NCBI RefSeq assembly: GCF_023516615.1
Contig: NZ_JAMGBF010000122.1
Location: 1-33,128, forward strand
DNA from: Streptomyces panaciradicis
GTDB taxonomy: Bacteria > Actinomycetota > Actinomycetes > Streptomycetales > Streptomycetaceae
Direction of reading: 5' to 3'
Length of the DNA stretch: 33,128 nucleotides
Below, one piece after another: positions 23,152 to 30,262 of the stretch (positions are counted from its first letter, which is position 1; every line of letters starts with the position of its first letter). The notes under the pieces are model-generated. The model ran no database searches. It saw only the letters and a program-made list of their open reading frames with translations, and was not told the origin of the DNA. The position numbers and the translations under genes are program-made.

Positions 23152-24132
23152 ATGCAGCCACGGAACATGTCCATGAGCGGAGTCGTCGACCTCGCCGCGG
23201 TGAAGGCGGCCCAGGAGGCCAAGGAGAAGGCGGAGCAGGCACGGGCCGAGGCCGCCCGGCAGGGTGGCGGCCCGGGAGCCGTCTCCCCGGCGGACCTGGT
23301 GATCGACGTCGACGAGGCCGGCTTCGAGCGCGATGTCCTGCAGCGCTCCACCGAGGTGCCCGTCGTCATCGACTTCTGGGCCGAGTGGTGCGAGCCCTGC
23401 AAGCAGCTGAGCCCGGTCCTGGAGCGGCTCGCCGTCGAGTACAACGGCCGTTTCCTGCTCGCCAAGATCGACGTCGACGCCAACCAGATGCTGATGCAGC
23501 AGTTCGGCATCCAGGGGATCCCGGCCGTCTTCGCGGTCGTCGCGGGGCAGGCCCTGCCGCTCTTCCAGGGGGCCGCCGGCGAGGCGCAGATCCGCCAGAC
23601 CCTCGACCAGTTGGTGCAGGTCGCCGAGCAGCGGTTCGGCCTGACCGGTCTCGTCGTCGACCCCGACGCGGAGCCGGGCGGCGCCCGCCCCGAGCCCGAG
23701 GAGACGCCGGCGGGGCCGTACGACGCCCTGCTCGAGGCCGCCGTACAGGCCCTGGACTCGGGGGACTTCAGCGGAGCCGTCCAGGCGTACAAGAACGTGC
23801 TGAGCGACGACCCGGCCAACCCCGAGGCCAAACTCGGCCTCGCGCAGGCGGAGTTGCTGCAGCGGGTGCAGGGACTCGACCCGCAGGCGGTGCGCCGGGA
23901 CGCGGCCGAGAAGCCGGCCGACGTGCGGGCGCAGATCGCCGCGGCGGACCTGGATCTCGTCGGCGGTCATGTGGAGGACGCCTTCGGGCGGCTCATCGAG
24001 ACCGTCCGGCGCACGGCCGGTGACGACCGGGACGCGGTACGCCTGCGACTGCTGGAGCTCTTCGAGGTCGTAGGGGCGGACGATCCCCGTGTGGCGACGG
24101 CCCGGCGGGCGCTGGCGCGGGCGCTGTTCTGA
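23152..24132 (+). CDS. Thioredoxin-TPR protein (YbbN/CnoX-like)
   Basis: This 326-residue cytoplasmic protein joins a thioredoxin domain to a TPR-like tail, as in the YbbN/CnoX chaperedoxin family. A charged helical leader (residues 11-37) precedes the thioredoxin fold (about 48-155), with the redox motif WCEPC (Cys80, Cys83) and the cis-proline in GIQGIP (Pro124). Residues 190-326 form helical repeats beginning YDALLEAAVQALDSGDF. E. coli YbbN has lost a redox-active CxxC pair, but here both cysteines are present, so oxidoreductase activity is plausible. ATG at 23152 has a strong GGGGGAGG eight bases ahead; the frame is open upstream, but that region holds the divergent promoters. A 38-base hairpin follows 62 bases after the stop. 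Confidence 0.92.
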   Translation: MQPRNMSMSGVVDLAAVKAAQEAKEKAEQARAEAARQGGGPGAVSPADLVIDVDEAGFERDVLQRSTEVPVVIDFWAEWCEPCKQLSPVLERLAVEYNGRFLLAKIDVDANQMLMQQFGIQGIPAVFAVVAGQALPLFQGAAGEAQIRQTLDQLVQVAEQRFGLTGLVVDPDAEPGGARPEPEETPAGPYDALLEAAVQALDSGDFSGAVQAYKNVLSDDPANPEAKLGLAQAELLQRVQGLDPQAVRRDAAEKPADVRAQIAAADLDLVGGHVEDAFGRLIETVRRTAGDDRDAVRLRLLELFEVVGADDPRVATARRALARALF

Positions 24133-24194
24133 CCAGTCGCTAAACGTCACCGCATGTGATGCCCGAGTGAAAGATTTGCCGACGTAGCTCCACT

Positions 24195-24232
24195 GCGGCC
24201 GCGCTTTACCAAATCTTGGTAATCGCGGCCGC
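24195..24232. other. 38-base composite hairpin
   Basis: Outer arms GCGGCCGCG (24195-24203) and CGCGGCCGC (24224-24232) and inner arms TTACCAA (24206-24212) and TTGGTAA (24216-24222) pair perfectly, with a 3-base loop and a small 2:1 mismatch between the two stems. It could end the thioredoxin transcript, but the AT-rich inner dyad looks more like a protein-binding site. There is no T-tail. Confidence 0.7.
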
Positions 24233-24234
24233 TG

Positions 24235-24247
24235 TTACTGGGAGTAA
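24235..24247. promoter_or_regulatory. TTACT-GGG-AGTAA dyad
   Basis: TTACT (24235-24239) and AGTAA (24243-24247) form a perfect short dyad two bases after the composite hairpin. Its half-site recurs in the dyad at 24362. Confidence 0.5.
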
Positions 24248-24361
24248 GTTACGGGCGTTGATCTGTCGGTTTCTGTCCAACGATCAATAGCTTTGTCCCC
24301 ACCTCCGGGTGCACCCTGCGTCGCCGCCCGAGACCTGTGGGTCGTCCTTCGGTTATCCGGC

Positions 24362-24379
24362 CGTTACTACCGAGTAACG
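24362..24379. promoter_or_regulatory. CGTTACT-N4-AGTAACG operator-like dyad
   Basis: Perfect 7-base arms CGTTACT (24362-24368) and AGTAACG (24373-24379) are separated by ACCG. The 18-base size and the shared TTACT half-site with 24235 suggest one regulator binding both. The regulator is unknown. Confidence 0.6.
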
Positions 24380-24754
24380 AAGGCCCTTGTGCGGGCGGCG
24401 AGAATGCACCACGATCGGCCACGCTCGGTCCGTTCCCGTACCCCGACAGCCGGTCGGGTCGCGGGAGTTCCTGGGTCCCCACCGAGCAGAGTCAGCGCCC
24501 GACGGCGCCGGCTCTTGGGCAGGGGGGTCTTCACCCGTCGGTGAAGCCTGTCCAGCAAGGTTGTGCGTGATGCGTGTCAGGCGCGACCAGTGGTTGTCGC
24601 TCGGGGGTGATCGCCGGTGATCGGTGCGCGGTTCGCGCCTCCGAGACGGGCGCTCTCCTTCCCGAGGACGTAGCACTTCTCCCATCCCTGCCCGGACGAG
24701 CCGCCGACTGGGGGCAGCCGGGACCAGGAGATGTACGTCCGAGAAGGAGGAAAT

Positions 24755-25387
24755 ATGGAGTCCCAGGTGCGTGGCGGGACCAGATGGAAGCGGTTCGCTG
24801 TGGTCATGGTGCCCAGCGTCGCCGCTACGGCCGCGATAGGTGTCGCCCTCGCGCAGGGCGCTCTCGCCGCGTCGTTCAGCGTCTCCGGCCAGCAGTTCAA
24901 GGTCTCGGCAGACCAGCTGGAAGGTGACGGCTTCTCGCAGTACGGAGCCCTCGACCAGGGGTACACCCTCGACGGCAAGAAGACCCTCCACCCGGTCGCG
25001 GTCTCGGCGTTCAAGTCCGCGTCCATCAAGGGTCTGTGCCAGTCCGTGGTCACCCCGGACGTGCCGATCCTCGGCAGCGTCAGCCTCATCCTGAAGGCGG
25101 GCGGCGGTGACAAGCCGGTCGAGGCCAACAACCTCTACATCGACCTCGACGACCTGTCGGCCGACGCGACGTTCACCAACATCGACATCGGTGTTGCGGC
25201 CAAGGACGCGAACAAGGGCCCCGGCATCCACAGCGGGGACAGCGCGAACCCGTACGGCTTCGCGCAGCAGGCCGAGCACGCCTCGCTGACCGGCGTGAAG
25301 CAGACGGCGTGGGCGACCACCGCCGGAACCTTCAAGCTCAGCGGCCTGAAGATGTCCGTGCAGGCGGGTACGCACGAGTGCTACTGA
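24755..25387 (+). CDS. DUF6230 family exported protein
   Basis: This 210-residue protein of a Streptomyces-rich family of unknown function (DUF6230) has a basic start and a long hydrophobic segment (about residues 13-38), then ALAASFSVSG. That is a signal peptide or N-terminal anchor. The mature part is beta-rich (QFKVSADQLEGDGF, NNLYIDLDDLSADATF, GTFKLSGLKMSVQAG). It has only two cysteines, Cys95 (IKGLC) and Cys209 (HECY), which could form a disulfide outside the membrane. ATG at 24755 follows a strong GAAGGAGG; an in-frame ATG at 24731 is less likely. A strong hairpin follows the stop, then a DUF6114 membrane gene and a Ser-rich protein gene. Confidence 0.85.
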   Translation: MESQVRGGTRWKRFAVVMVPSVAATAAIGVALAQGALAASFSVSGQQFKVSADQLEGDGFSQYGALDQGYTLDGKKTLHPVAVSAFKSASIKGLCQSVVTPDVPILGSVSLILKAGGGDKPVEANNLYIDLDDLSADATFTNIDIGVAAKDANKGPGIHSGDSANPYGFAQQAEHASLTGVKQTAWATTAGTFKLSGLKMSVQAGTHECY

Positions 25388-25396
25388 GCACTCGGT

Positions 25397-25431
25397 GACG
25401 GGCGGGGGAGCCGATGGCGCCCCCGCCCGTC
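25397..25431 (+). terminator. Hairpin after the DUF6230 gene
   Basis: Perfect 12-base arms GACGGGCGGGGG (25397-25408) and CCCCCGCCCGTC (25420-25431) surround an 11-base loop. It begins nine bases after the DUF6230 stop. It could terminate or attenuate, leaving less transcript for the two genes downstream. No T-run follows. Confidence 0.65.
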
Positions 25432-25530
25432 CACCTTCCCCCACCTTCTTCACACGCACCACACTCACCACCACAGCGTCACCACACAGCACGATCACCA
25501 CAGCAACGCCGCACCAGGGAGCTGTTTTCC

Positions 25531-26091
25531 ATGAGCGCCGAGACTCCTGCCGCACCCGTCGGCCAGTTCAGCCGCCGGAGGCTGCAGTTCCGCGCCTGGC
25601 GGGGTACGCGGCCGTTCTGGGCCGGACTGTTCGTCCTGCTCGCCGGCTTTCCGATCATGTACTTCCCGTACGCGCATCTCCAGGTCGGTCACCTGACGTT
25701 GGCGATGGCCACCACCGGCGGAGCCGGTTCCCTGATCATCGGCGTGCTGCTCGTCGTCCTGGGCGTCAGTCTCTGGTTCCAGAAGCACGTACGGGTCTTC
25801 GCCGGTGTCGCCGCGATCCTGCTGGGCCTGGTGTCCATCCCGGTGTCCAACCTCGGCGGGTTCCTCATGGGGTTCCTGCTCTCGCTGGTGGGCGGGGCCA
25901 TGGCCGTCGCCTGGGCTCCGGGCGCGGAGCCCGGTGAGCAGCCGGCCCAGGAGGACACCACCGGTAAGGGCGGTGCGCCGCAGGCCACCGACCCCGACAC
26001 CACCATCCTCAAGCCCGTGGTGGGCGAGCCGAACGATCTGTCAGGAACGAGCCCGGCCAACGGGGCGAACGGGAGGCACAGTGCCGGCTGA
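25531..26091 (+). CDS. DUF6114 integral membrane protein
   Basis: This 186-residue membrane protein matches DUF6114, often the neighbour of DUF6230 genes in Streptomyces. Four hydrophobic segments lie at about residues 30-48, 58-82, 88-106 and 108-130 (for example FWAGLFVLLAGFPIMYF and GGFLMGFLLSLVGGAMAV). A hydrophilic, disordered-looking cytoplasmic or external tail of 55 residues follows, rich in Gly, Pro, Thr and Asp. ATG at 25531 has AGGGAG nine bases ahead. The frame is open upstream, but that region is C/A-rich non-coding sequence. The end overlaps the next gene's GTG by 11 bases, so the two are coupled. Function unknown. Confidence 0.85.
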   Translation: MSAETPAAPVGQFSRRRLQFRAWRGTRPFWAGLFVLLAGFPIMYFPYAHLQVGHLTLAMATTGGAGSLIIGVLLVVLGVSLWFQKHVRVFAGVAAILLGLVSIPVSNLGGFLMGFLLSLVGGAMAVAWAPGAEPGEQPAQEDTTGKGGAPQATDPDTTILKPVVGEPNDLSGTSPANGANGRHSAG

Positions 26092-27418
26092 CGAGGTGAC
26101 CCACGGGGCTGACGTGGACGAGTCCCGTGTGAGAACCGGGCCGCGCCACGCGGCACCCAAGAAGCCGCTGTTCACCCGGTTCCACATGCCGGCCGGCAAG
26201 GCGATAGCCATGGCGGCCATGCCGACCGCCGTCCTCATGGGCATGGGCTTCACGTCCTCGCTCGCCCTCGCCGACAGCGGGGGTTCGACGCCGACGGCGA
26301 AGAGCCTGACCGCCGACGAGTACAAGAACTGCGTTGCCGCGCTGGACGGTTCCTCGGCCTCGCCGTCGCCGTCCGCCTCGGCGAGCACCAGCGCCCCCGC
26401 GGACCAGGCCACGCCCTCGCCGTCGGCCTCCACCGGCACGTCGAAGGACTCCTCCGCCACGGGCTCGGGCTCCGGCACGACCTCTTCGTCGGATTCAGGT
26501 TCCGACGACAAGGCGACGCCCAGCCCGTCCGCGACGGACGGTTCGAGCAAGGACACGTCCGGCGACACGGCCACGCCGAGCCCCTCGGCGTCCGCGAGCA
26601 GCAGCAGCAGCGGCGGCGGCCTGCTGGGGGACCTCGGCGACGCGATCACCGGCATCTTCACCGGCGGCAGCGGCTCCGGCTCCTCGTCGAGCGCGAGCCC
26701 GTCGCCGTCCGCCTCCGCGTCGTCCTCGTCGAGCGACACGTCGACGAAGGACTCCTCGACGTCGGGCGCGTCCGGCACCGTGAAGGACACGACCAAAAAG
26801 GTCACCGACACGGTCAAGAAGACGACCGACACGGCCACCGACGCGGCCAAGGACGTCACCAAGACGGTCGAGAAGGCCGCCGAGACGGCCACCTCCTCCC
26901 CGAGCCCTTCGGCGAGTTCCAGCACCGACGCGAAGAACTGCCCGGCCGCCACGGAGGACGTCAGCGGCGTCGACAACAAGGTGGCGGTGGCGGACGACCC
27001 CTGGTACCTCAACGCCAGCTCGCTGCTGCTGAAGGGCGCCGACTACCAGGGCGTCGTGGAGGTGAAGACGGCGGGCGGCACCACCAAGAAGGTGCTGAAG
27101 TACGTCATCTCGGGCGGCACCGACATCGGTGACCTGCACCAGACGGTCAAGGACAAGCAGCAGGGCAAGACCTACCACGTGCAGGCCGGCTCGGGCACGA
27201 CGTCCACGATCCGCGACGGCGACACCACGATGTACACGGAGTCCATCTCCGGGAACCTGTTCGGCCTGATCCCGATCACGTTCAGCCCGGACAACCCGCC
27301 TCCGCTGAACATCCCGCTGATCTACTTCACCAACGTCAAGGTCGTCCAGGCCGCCCAGTTCGGCGGCACCCTGCACGTGCCCGGCATGCACGTGTACACG
27401 ACCGACGGAACCGGCTGA
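26081..27418 (+). CDS. Exported/anchored Ser-Ala-Pro-Thr-rich protein with beta-rich C-terminal domain
   Basis: This 445-residue protein has no function I recognise. A basic cytoplasmic start (APKKPLFTRF) leads to a hydrophobic segment (about 38-64, ending SSLALADSGG), a signal or anchor. Residues about 85-280 are low complexity: Ser, Ala, Pro and Asp runs, then a Lys/Thr/Asp stretch with repeats of the type KKVTDTVKKTTDTATD. Residues 285-445 form a conserved-looking beta-rich domain (SSLLLKGADYQGVVEVKT, NIPLIYFTNVKVVQA, GTLHVPGMHVYT). The motif KNC occurs at both ends of the disordered region (Cys84 and about Cys285). GTG at 26081, with GGGAGG four bases ahead, overlaps the DUF6114 gene by 11 bases. 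The linker resembles a wall-spanning stalk (inference). Confidence 0.85.
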   Translation: MPADEVTHGADVDESRVRTGPRHAAPKKPLFTRFHMPAGKAIAMAAMPTAVLMGMGFTSSLALADSGGSTPTAKSLTADEYKNCVAALDGSSASPSPSASASTSAPADQATPSPSASTGTSKDSSATGSGSGTTSSSDSGSDDKATPSPSATDGSSKDTSGDTATPSPSASASSSSSGGGLLGDLGDAITGIFTGGSGSGSSSSASPSPSASASSSSSDTSTKDSSTSGASGTVKDTTKKVTDTVKKTTDTATDAAKDVTKTVEKAAETATSSPSPSASSSTDAKNCPAATEDVSGVDNKVAVADDPWYLNASSLLLKGADYQGVVEVKTAGGTTKKVLKYVISGGTDIGDLHQTVKDKQQGKTYHVQAGSGTTSTIRDGDTTMYTESISGNLFGLIPITFSPDNPPPLNIPLIYFTNVKVVQAAQFGGTLHVPGMHVYTTDGTG

Positions 27419-27453
27419 CGCCCGCCACGGACCCGTTCGGGAGCCGCAAAGGC

Positions 27454-27488
27454 CTGAGGGCGCCCCCCAGCACGGGGGGCGCCCTCAG
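27454..27488. terminator. Bidirectional terminator before pyk
   Basis: A perfect 15-base stem pairs CTGAGGGCGCCCCCC (27454-27468) with GGGGGGCGCCCTCAG (27474-27488) around a 5-base loop. It lies between the convergent stops at 27418 and 27516. Confidence 0.88.
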
Positions 27489-27515
27489 CGCCGTACAACG
27501 GGTCTGGCGGGGCTG

Positions 27516-28937
27516 TCAGTTGCTGCCGATGTGGTGGACACGGAGCATGTTGGTGGTGCCGGGGACGCCGGGGGGCGAGCCGGCGGTGATGATGACGGTG
27601 TCGCCCGCGGAGAAGCGGTTGATCTTGGCGATCTCCTGGTCGACCATGTCGACCATCTCGTCCGTGGTGCCCACGAACGGCACCACGTGCGACTCCACGC
27701 CCCAGCTGAGCGTGAGCTGGTTGCGGGTGTCCTCGTCCGTGGTGAACGCGATGATCGGCTGCTGCGCGCGGTAGCGCGACAGACGGCGGGCGGTGTCGCC
27801 GGACTGGGTGAAGGCCACCAGGCCCTTGCCGCCGAGGAAGTCGGCGATCTCGCACGCGGCGCGCGCGACCGAACCGCCCTGCGTGCGCGGCTTCTTGCCC
27901 GGCACCAGCGGCTGCAGGCCCTTGCTCAGCAGCTCCTCCTCGGCCGCCGTGACGATCTTCGACATCGTCTTGACGGTCTCGACCGGGTAGGCGCCGACGG
28001 AGGACTCGGCGGAGAGCATGACCGCGTCCGCGCCGTCCAGGATCGCGTTGGCGACGTCGGACGCCTCGGCGCGCGTGGGACGGGAGTTGGTGATCATCGA
28101 CTCCATCATCTGGGTCGCCACGATCACCGGCTTGGCGTTGCGGCGGCACAGCTCGATGAGGCGCTTCTGCACCATCGGGACCTTCTCGAGCGGGTACTCG
28201 ACGGCCAGGTCGCCGCGGGCCACCATGACGGCGTCGAACGCCATCACGACGTCCTCCATGTTGTCCACCGCCTGCGGCTTCTCCACCTTGGCGATGACCG
28301 GGACCCGGCGGCCCTCCTCGTCCATCACCTTGTGGACGTCGGCCACGTCGCGGGCGTCGCGGACGAAGGACAGCGCGACCATGTCGCAGCCCATGCGGAG
28401 GGCGAAGCGCAGGTCCTCGACGTCCTTCTCGGACAGCGCGGGCACGTTGACGGCCGTACCGGGCAGGTTGATGCCCTTGTGGTCGGAGACGACACCGCCC
28501 TCGATGACGATCGTCTTCACGCGCGGGCCGTCGACGTCGAGGACCTTCAGCTCGACGTTGCCGTCGTTGATCAGGATCTGGTCGCCGCGGTCGACGTCAC
28601 CGGGCAGGCCCTTGTAGGTCGTCCCGCAGATGGTCTTGTCGCCCGGGACGTCCTCGACGGTGATGACGAACTCGTCACCGCGCTCGAGCTCGACCGGACC
28701 CTCGGCGAAGGTCTCCAGACGGATCTTCGGGCCCTGGAGGTCGGCGAGGACACCGATGGCCCGGCCGGTCTCCTTGGCGGCGGCACGGACCCGGTCGTAC
28801 CGGCCCTGGTGCTCGGCGTGGGTGCCGTGGCTGAAGTTGAACCGGGCCACGTTCATTCCGGCCTCGATCATCGAGACCAGCATTTCGTGGGAGTCGACCG
28901 CGGGGCCGAGAGTACAGACGATTTTCGAACGGCGCAT
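27516..28937 (-). CDS. pyk: Pyruvate kinase
   Basis: Pyruvate kinase transfers phosphate from phosphoenolpyruvate to ADP, the last step of glycolysis. The 473-residue protein starts MRRSKIVCTLGPA and contains MNVARFNFSHG (substrate-binding Asn/Arg), DLQGPKIR, the catalytic IAKVEKPQA (Lys217, Glu219), MVARGDLAVE (238-247) and VIVATQMMESM with the active threonine. The C-terminal allosteric domain follows (SGDTARRLSRYRAQQPIIAFTT). Length and order fit single-chain bacterial PykA-type enzymes. Streptomyces usually has two pyruvate kinases; by remembered gene order this would be the pyk2-type copy next to ackA-pta. ATG at 28937 is clear from the conserved start. ackA lies upstream on the same strand after 119 bases. 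Confidence 0.96.
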   Translation of the reverse strand: MRRSKIVCTLGPAVDSHEMLVSMIEAGMNVARFNFSHGTHAEHQGRYDRVRAAAKETGRAIGVLADLQGPKIRLETFAEGPVELERGDEFVITVEDVPGDKTICGTTYKGLPGDVDRGDQILINDGNVELKVLDVDGPRVKTIVIEGGVVSDHKGINLPGTAVNVPALSEKDVEDLRFALRMGCDMVALSFVRDARDVADVHKVMDEEGRRVPVIAKVEKPQAVDNMEDVVMAFDAVMVARGDLAVEYPLEKVPMVQKRLIELCRRNAKPVIVATQMMESMITNSRPTRAEASDVANAILDGADAVMLSAESSVGAYPVETVKTMSKIVTAAEEELLSKGLQPLVPGKKPRTQGGSVARAACEIADFLGGKGLVAFTQSGDTARRLSRYRAQQPIIAFTTDEDTRNQLTLSWGVESHVVPFVGTTDEMVDMVDQEIAKINRFSAGDTVIITAGSPPGVPGTTNMLRVHHIGSN

Positions 28938-28966
28938 GGGGTGGATCCTATCGGTTTGTTTCGCCG

Positions 28967-28978
28967 CGGAATATTCCG
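28967..28978. promoter_or_regulatory. 12-bp palindrome upstream of pyk
   Basis: CGGAATATTCCG is a perfect palindrome 30-41 bases before the pyk start, an AT-centred spot in a GC-rich region. It could be a regulator site or part of the promoter. A single 12-base palindrome is weak evidence. Confidence 0.4.
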
Positions 28979-29056
28979 TCTGGCGGAAGAGACAAATGGG
29001 CGGACCGGCGCTCAGTTGCTTTGTTACCGCTCAGTTCTCACACGGCGGAGCGCATA

Positions 29057-30262
29057 TCAATACCGACCGACCAGGGCGTAGGTCTGCGTCGCGATTTCCA
29101 GTTCTTCGTCGGTGGGCACCACCGCGATCTTCACCCGCGCGCCGGCGGGCGAGATCAGCCGCGGCTCGTCGCCGCGCACGGCGTTCAGCGTCGCGTCCAC
29201 CGCCAGGCCCAGGGTCTCCAGGCCGGCGACGGCCGCCTCGCGCACCGCTGCCGCGTTCTCGCCGACGCCGGCGGTGAACGCGATCGCGTCCACCGTACCC
29301 AGCACGGCGTAATAGGCGCCGATGTACTTCTTCAGGCGGTGAATGTAGATGTCGAAGGCGAGCCTCGCCTCCTCGTCGCCCTCGTCGACCCGGCGCCGTA
29401 TCTCCCGCATGTCGTTGTCGCCGCACAGGCCGACCAGGCCGCTCTTCTTGTTGAGAAGAGTGTCGATTTCGTCGATGGACATTCCGCCAACACGCGCCAA
29501 ATGGAAGATGACGGCCGGATCCATGTCTCCCGAGCGCGTACCCATCACGAGCCCCTCCAAAGGCGTCAGTCCCATGGAGGTGTCCACGCACCGGCCGCCG
29601 CGCACCGCGGACGCGGAGGCGCCGTTGCCCAGGTGCAGCACGATCACGTTCACGTCCTCGGGCGCCTGGCCCAGCAGCTTCGCCGTCGCCCGCGAGACGT
29701 ACGCGTGCGAGGTGCCGTGGAAGCCGTAGCGGCGCACGCGGTGCTCGTCGGCGGTGCGCACGTCGATCGCGTAGCGGGCGGCCGACTCCGGCATCGTCGT
29801 GTGGAAGGCGGTGTCGAAGACGGCGACCTGGGGCAGGTCGGGCCGCAGGGCCCGCGCGGTGCGGATGCCGGTGAGGTTGGCCGGGTTGTGCAGCGGGGCC
29901 ACCGGGATCAGCCGCTCGATCTCGGCGAGCACGGTCTCGTCGATGACCGTCGGCTCCGTGAACGTCTTCCCGCCGTGCACCACCCGGTGGCCGATGGCGG
30001 CGAGTTCGGGGGAGTCCAGCCCGAGCCCGTCCTTGGCCAGCTCCTCCGCCACCGCCTTCAGGGCGGCGTCGTGGTCGGCGATCGGCCCGCTCCGCTCACG
30101 GGTGTCGTCGTCGCCGACGTGCGTGTGCCGGATCCGCGAGGTCTGCTCGCCGATGCGCTCGACGAGCCCCATGGCCAGCCGGCTGCTGTCCCGCATGTCG
30201 AGGAGCTGGTACTTCACCGACGAGGAGCCGGAGTTGAGGACGAGGACGCGGGACGCGCTCAC
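29057..30262 (-). CDS. ackA: Acetate kinase
   Basis: Acetate kinase interconverts acetyl phosphate plus ADP with acetate plus ATP. The 401-residue protein has the nucleotide-fold start VLVLNSGSSSVKYQLLD, GHRVVHGG, FDTAFHTTMPE, RRYGFHGTSH, VLHLGNGASASAV, the PLEGLVMGTRSGDMDP region, and FTAGVGENAAAVRE near the end. All are hallmarks of the ASKHA acetate kinase family. GTG at 30262 overlaps the pta stop as GTGA, so AckA is translated in coupling with Pta, which makes its substrate acetyl phosphate. An open frame continues upstream through pta in another reading, but that is not a fusion protein. pyk follows 119 bases downstream. Confidence 0.96.
   Translation of the reverse strand: MSASRVLVLNSGSSSVKYQLLDMRDSSRLAMGLVERIGEQTSRIRHTHVGDDDTRERSGPIADHDAALKAVAEELAKDGLGLDSPELAAIGHRVVHGGKTFTEPTVIDETVLAEIERLIPVAPLHNPANLTGIRTARALRPDLPQVAVFDTAFHTTMPESAARYAIDVRTADEHRVRRYGFHGTSHAYVSRATAKLLGQAPEDVNVIVLHLGNGASASAVRGGRCVDTSMGLTPLEGLVMGTRSGDMDPAVIFHLARVGGMSIDEIDTLLNKKSGLVGLCGDNDMREIRRRVDEGDEEARLAFDIYIHRLKKYIGAYYAVLGTVDAIAFTAGVGENAAAVREAAVAGLETLGLAVDATLNAVRGDEPRLISPAGARVKIAVVPTDEELEIATQTYALVGRY

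Larger units (their letters stand above)
24133..24754. other. 622-base dyad-rich intergenic region
   Basis: No convincing gene is seen here; short open frames have no ribosome site or family features. It contains a hairpin at 24195-24232, TTACT-type dyads at 24235-24247 and 24362-24379, a weaker TTGATC/GATCAA dyad (24258-24263 and 24282-24287) and a small stem CTTCACC/GGTGAAG (24529-24535 and 24540-24546). It ends with the strong ribosome site of the DUF6230 gene. It probably holds that gene's promoter and a long leader. Confidence 0.6.

Noticed and set aside
25805..26080. Upstream extension of the Ser-rich protein
   Set aside because: It overlaps the DUF6114 gene in a different frame. GTG 26081 has a good ribosome site and begins before the signal/anchor segment.
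26330..26910. Ser/Ala/Pro-coding repeats as a CRISPR-like or mobile repeat
   Set aside because: The repetition is in the amino-acid composition of an open frame, with no constant repeat-spacer spacing and no cas genes or terminal repeats.
27531..29081. Long plus-strand frame opposite pyk
   Set aside because: It is His/Asp/Val-rich nonsense composition antisense to a complete pyruvate kinase; a codon-bias shadow.
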